DNA from: Aliiroseovarius sediminis
Lineage (GTDB): Bacteria > Pseudomonadota > Alphaproteobacteria > Rhodobacterales > Rhodobacteraceae
DNA length: 64,000 nt
Assembly: GCF_022678485.1 (NCBI RefSeq)
Contig: NZ_JALBYP010000021.1
Location: 186,001 to 250,000 of the forward strand
Reading direction: 5' to 3'
Part shown: in pieces, positions 61,391-64,000 of the stretch
How the letters are laid out: each line of letters opens with the position of its first letter
How positions within the stretch are numbered: position 1 is the stretch's first letter
Made by a program: the position numbers and the translations under genes
The notes under the pieces: generated by a model
Told to the model about the DNA's origin: nothing
What the model saw: only the letters and a program-made list of their open reading frames with translations
Databases searched by the model: none

Positions 61391-62681
61391 CTTTTGCTGC
61401 CTTGATATAGATCATCGGGTTGATGGGCTTGCCACCGACGCGCACTTCGTAGTGAAGATGCGGTCCGGTTGAACGCCCGGAATTTCCAATATCACCAATT
61501 CGATCGCCGCGCGAGACCCTTTGTCCTTTTTGCACATTCATGCGCGAAAGATGGGCATATCGCGTTTCGATCCCGAATTCATGACGGATCTTGATAAGCC
61601 GCCCGTAACCCGAGCTCCACGAAGCGCTGACCACCACACCATCGGCGGGCGCATAAACGGGCGTGCCGATGGGCGCGGCGAAGTCAGTACCGTTGTGCAT
61701 TCGCCCCCAGCGCGACCCGAAGCCCGAGGTGAAGCGGAACCCCGACTTTACTGGCATACCAAACGGCATTTTCTGTGCCGCGATGCGGTACAGGTTCATC
61801 TTGTCCAATTCGTTCAGGATGTTGTTGGCGCGTTCCGCGTCGGGGTCGGGGCGTTGCCCGCGGGTCGACATGATCAACGGGGTCATTGGTCCGCCTTGGC
61901 CAGAATAGCCCTGGCGCACTTGGTCTAGTATGTGATCGACGGACATCCCCGACTTGGCGAACATCTTGTCCAAAGGCTCCATCGAGACCGTGACGGCGTC
62001 CTCAAGTTGGCGAAAAATCTGGTCGTTGCGCTCATCGCGCAGGCGTGCGTCATACAGCATATCTTGTGCGAAATTCTCTGCCTGGGCGGCGTTCTGGGCG
62101 ACAAGATCGCGTTCGGCTGCGGTGCGCGACAATTCCGATGTCAGGAAAGCCAGTGTCGCATTCGCCTGCACGGGGCCGGACCCACCGGCGCCAGCACCAT
62201 TTTCTTTTTGGGTGGCGACCATTTCGGCCAGATTATCCTTGGCGGCGTCGCGTTCGTGCATGGTGCGGCGCAACGTGGCTTGAATGACGCCAATACCTGT
62301 CTCGAACTCTTTGCGGCGTTCTTCGCTGGCCAGCAGCTCGCTTTGCATGTCCGAAATCTCGGCCAGTGCGAGGTTGAAGCGTTCCTGAGCCGCGGCAGCT
62401 TCGGTTGCGCGGGCATCACGTTGTTCCGACAGAGTTTGCAGACGTTCTTCGTACAACAGCTTTTCGCGTTGCGCTTGGTCACGCAGATTGCCCGAACCGA
62501 TAGAATCCATCAGCAAAACCGCAGTGGCGATGATTGACCAGGCGATAAACGCAGCAGAACCGGTCCAGCCAAGGGCCTGCGTTAGCGGAGAGAGGCGGAT
62601 AAAGCGTGTGCTGTCCTCGGACCGCAGAAACAGCCGTTGTTCAGGAAAAACACGTTCCAGAAGATGATTAACCTTGTTCAT
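61380..62681 (-). CDS. M23-family metallopeptidase with N-terminal helix and coiled coil
   Basis: 433 residues. One membrane helix at about 40-60 (AAFIAWSIIATAVLLMDSI), a long coiled coil (about 70-190), a linker, then the LytM/M23 domain at about 325-420. H329 and D333 (HNGTD) and the HLH at 408-410 are the zinc ligands. ATG 62681 places the helix near the N-terminus; the longer frame from 62798 is implausible. It is coupled to a bactofilin by an 11-bp overlap, as in bactofilin-linked LmdC-like systems, and probably shapes cell form. Confidence 0.9.
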   Translation of the reverse strand: MNKVNHLLERVFPEQRLFLRSEDSTRFIRLSPLTQALGWTGSAAFIAWSIIATAVLLMDSIGSGNLRDQAQREKLLYEERLQTLSEQRDARATEAAAAQERFNLALAEISDMQSELLASEERRKEFETGIGVIQATLRRTMHERDAAKDNLAEMVATQKENGAGAGGSGPVQANATLAFLTSELSRTAAERDLVAQNAAQAENFAQDMLYDARLRDERNDQIFRQLEDAVTVSMEPLDKMFAKSGMSVDHILDQVRQGYSGQGGPMTPLIMSTRGQRPDPDAERANNILNELDKMNLYRIAAQKMPFGMPVKSGFRFTSGFGSRWGRMHNGTDFAAPIGTPVYAPADGVVVSASWSSGYGRLIKIRHEFGIETRYAHLSRMNVQKGQRVSRGDRIGDIGNSGRSTGPHLHYEVRVGGKPINPMIYIKAAKDVL

Positions 62682-62883
62682 CAAGCTTATATGCAAGTCC
62701 GACGCCCCGAATTTTCCTTTTGCGGCAAGCCTTAGCACGGCGTATGCGAAGAAACGCGCGCGTCGGCAAGCAAAGGGGAAGTAACGCGGGTGACACATTC
62801 ACGCAAGGAATTTTGAAATTTCTCAACAGCAGCCGGGGTTTCAAGCGAAATTTTGCCGATCCATTCGTCTTTGGTCTCTGGTC

Positions 62884-63756
62884 TCAGTCAGCCTTGTTGG
62901 GCGATTTTGCCCGGACGTCATCCGTCAGAGGCCAATAGAAATCAGGTGGCAATCCGGCCTCGGCGCGTTTTTCTTCGTTAAAGGGCTGCTTCAGGCTGCC
63001 GTGGAAATAGGTACGCACCAAGCTGTGAAATGTCTCTTTTGGGTCCAGTTCATGACGCCCGCACAGAAAATGGAACCACTTCGAGCCATAAGCGACATGC
63101 CCGACCTCTTCGGCATAGATCACCTCAAGTGCGGCGACGGTGTCATCAAGCTTTGCCTTGCGAAACACCTCGATCATGCCGGGGGTCACGTCCAACCCGC
63201 GCGCCTCAAGCACCATCGGCACGACGGCAAGTCGCCCCATCAGATCTTGCGCGGTGTCCTCGGCGGCGCGCCACATACCGGTATGTGCGGGCAGGGCGCC
63301 GTAGTGGCTTCCCAGTGCCTCAAGGCAGTCGTTTACAAGGTTGAAATGCTTGGCTTCTTCGTCGGCGGCCTTGACCCAGTCATCGTAAAACCCCAGCGGC
63401 ATAAGAGTGTCCGTGAACCGCGCGATGATGTCCCAATGAAGATCAACCGCATTCAGTTCGATATGGGCCACCGCGTGTAAAAGTGCGATTTGGCCTTCGC
63501 GGGTGCCGGGCCGGCGGCGGGGCACATCGCGGGGGTCTTTCAGTTCGGGTTTTTCCGGCCGCGCGGGAAAGTCGGGTGGCGTGGCGGCACCTATGATCGC
63601 TTCGCGGTGGGTCAACGGCGTCGTGATCGCGCCGTCTTGACGCGCGGCGATCCATTCGGCGGCGTATTTGCGCGCCAAAGTCGTCTTTTCGCGTCCGTCT
63701 GCCGTGCGCAACACTGCATTGGCCATTTCGGCCAGCGGGCGGGACAAGGCGATCAT
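62884..63756 (-). CDS. DUF455 ferritin-like protein
   Basis: 290 residues. The C-terminal half resembles ferritin-like helical bundles: HAVAHIELNAVDLHWD near 96-111 and EEAKHFNLVNDCL near 130-142 carry the E and H residues of the putative di-iron site, with EVIYAEEVGHVAYGSKW near 217. The function of the family is unknown. ATG 63756 overlaps the bcp stop as ATGA; a longer frame upstream is shadow. It appears to share a transcript with bcp. Confidence 0.85.
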   Translation of the reverse strand: MIALSRPLAEMANAVLRTADGREKTTLARKYAAEWIAARQDGAITTPLTHREAIIGAATPPDFPARPEKPELKDPRDVPRRRPGTREGQIALLHAVAHIELNAVDLHWDIIARFTDTLMPLGFYDDWVKAADEEAKHFNLVNDCLEALGSHYGALPAHTGMWRAAEDTAQDLMGRLAVVPMVLEARGLDVTPGMIEVFRKAKLDDTVAALEVIYAEEVGHVAYGSKWFHFLCGRHELDPKETFHSLVRTYFHGSLKQPFNEEKRAEAGLPPDFYWPLTDDVRAKSPNKAD

Positions 63757-64000
63757 TGGTCGGCCAGTGCCCGGGTCGCCTTCAGCACCTCGTCGGCGTG
63801 GCCCTTGACCTTCACCTTGTTCCAGACTTGCGCGATCTTGCCATCCGCCCCAATCAGGAAGGTTGTGCGCGTGATGCCCATATAAGTGCGGCCATAATTC
63901 TTTTTCTCGCCCCACACGCCATAACGTTCGCAGACGTCCCCATCGGCATCTGATAGAAGCGGGACGCTCAGATCTTGCTTGGTGCGGAAATTCTCGTGCT
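63753..64000 (-). CDS. bcp: Thioredoxin-dependent peroxiredoxin BCP/PrxQ, C-terminal part (cut by window edge)
   Basis: 82 codons of the 3' end are visible and remain open to the edge. HENFRTKQDL, SVPLLSDADGDVCERYGVW (with the resolving-cysteine context) and the MGITRTTFLIGADGKIA segment are BCP-family patterns. It reduces peroxides; the peroxidatic Cys lies beyond the window. Confidence 0.92.
   Translation of the reverse strand, partial: HENFRTKQDLSVPLLSDADGDVCERYGVWGEKKNYGRTYMGITRTTFLIGADGKIAQVWNKVKVKGHADEVLKATRALADQ

Noticed and set aside
1-64000. Mobile elements, prophage, CRISPR arrays, tRNA or rRNA genes
   Set aside because: No transposase, integrase, phage gene, regularly spaced repeats, or cloverleaf-like or ribosomal sequence was noticed on either strand by inspection. 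Computational searches with tRNA and IS models would be needed to exclude short remnants.

Overview
The window is GC-rich and almost fully coding, with no phage, insertion sequence, CRISPR array, tRNA or rRNA that I could recognise. The gene set and order (lptF-lptG-lptD-surA-pdxA divergent from pepA-holC, a Tat-signal sulfide:quinone-reductase-like flavoprotein behind cydDCABX, aglEFGAK, a carnitine dehydrogenase-thioesterase fusion) point to an alphaproteobacterium of the Rhodobacteraceae, most likely the marine Roseobacter group. This is inferred from gene content; no 16S gene is present.

Layout. 1-6472 (minus): envelope operon lptF-lptG-lptD-surA-pdxA, in which four of the five genes overlap the next as ATGA or abut it; pdxA runs off the left edge. 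6604-8599 (plus): pepA and holC. 8629-12142 (minus): a membrane-anchored retropepsin-like protease, MarC, an ABC-F ATPase and a small secreted protein. 12423-14088: ndk with a clear terminator, a TfoX C-terminal-domain protein and a 78-residue membrane protein, separated by the window's two least-explained gaps. 14433-16637: a HlyD-type adaptor with a DUF2955-like inner-membrane partner. 16746-24721: cydD-cydC-cydA-cydB-cydX, then the flavoprotein and a small membrane protein. 24806-27864: a Na/Pi cotransporter with a PhoU-like tail, an 85-residue coiled-coil protein and a LysR regulator.

28047-36231 is a sugar and sugar-phosphate block: ugpBAEC (glycerol-3-phosphate type ABC importer, divergent from the LysR gene), a GntR/UTRA repressor, and a divergent N-acetylglucosamine operon made of a SIS-domain deaminase, a ROK kinase and nagA. 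36375-39502 holds a fasciclin-domain protein, a PRC-barrel protein and an SLC13-type transporter with RCK_C domains. 39507-47109 is a quaternary-amine catabolic cluster: caiD, an NDP-forming acyl-CoA ligase, an acyl-CoA dehydrogenase, carnitine 3-dehydrogenase fused to a thioesterase, a BKACE-type cleavage enzyme, and a divergent GlxA/CdhR-type AraC regulator. Read together these could take gamma-butyrobetaine through crotonobetainyl-CoA and L-carnitine to glycine betaine plus acetoacetate.

47777-57763 is an alpha/beta-glucoside locus: lacI-type regulator, GH1 beta-glucosidase and glucokinase on one strand; aglE-F-G-A-K on the other, with three LacI-family-like palindromes between them. 57855-64000 returns to core genes: prfB, a MltB-like lytic transglycosylase, a DUF2189 membrane protein, an M23 peptidase overlapping a bactofilin, a DUF455 ferritin-like protein, and the 3' end of a bcp/PrxQ peroxiredoxin cut by the right edge.

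I see no wholly new multi-gene defence or mobile system. The parts most worth a second look are the sulfide-reductase-like gene fused to the cytochrome bd operon, the CoA-dependent route feeding the carnitine dehydrogenase pathway (with an Asp at the usual catalytic-base position of its acyl-CoA dehydrogenase), a dispersed palindromic extragenic repeat, and several operator and small-ORF candidates.
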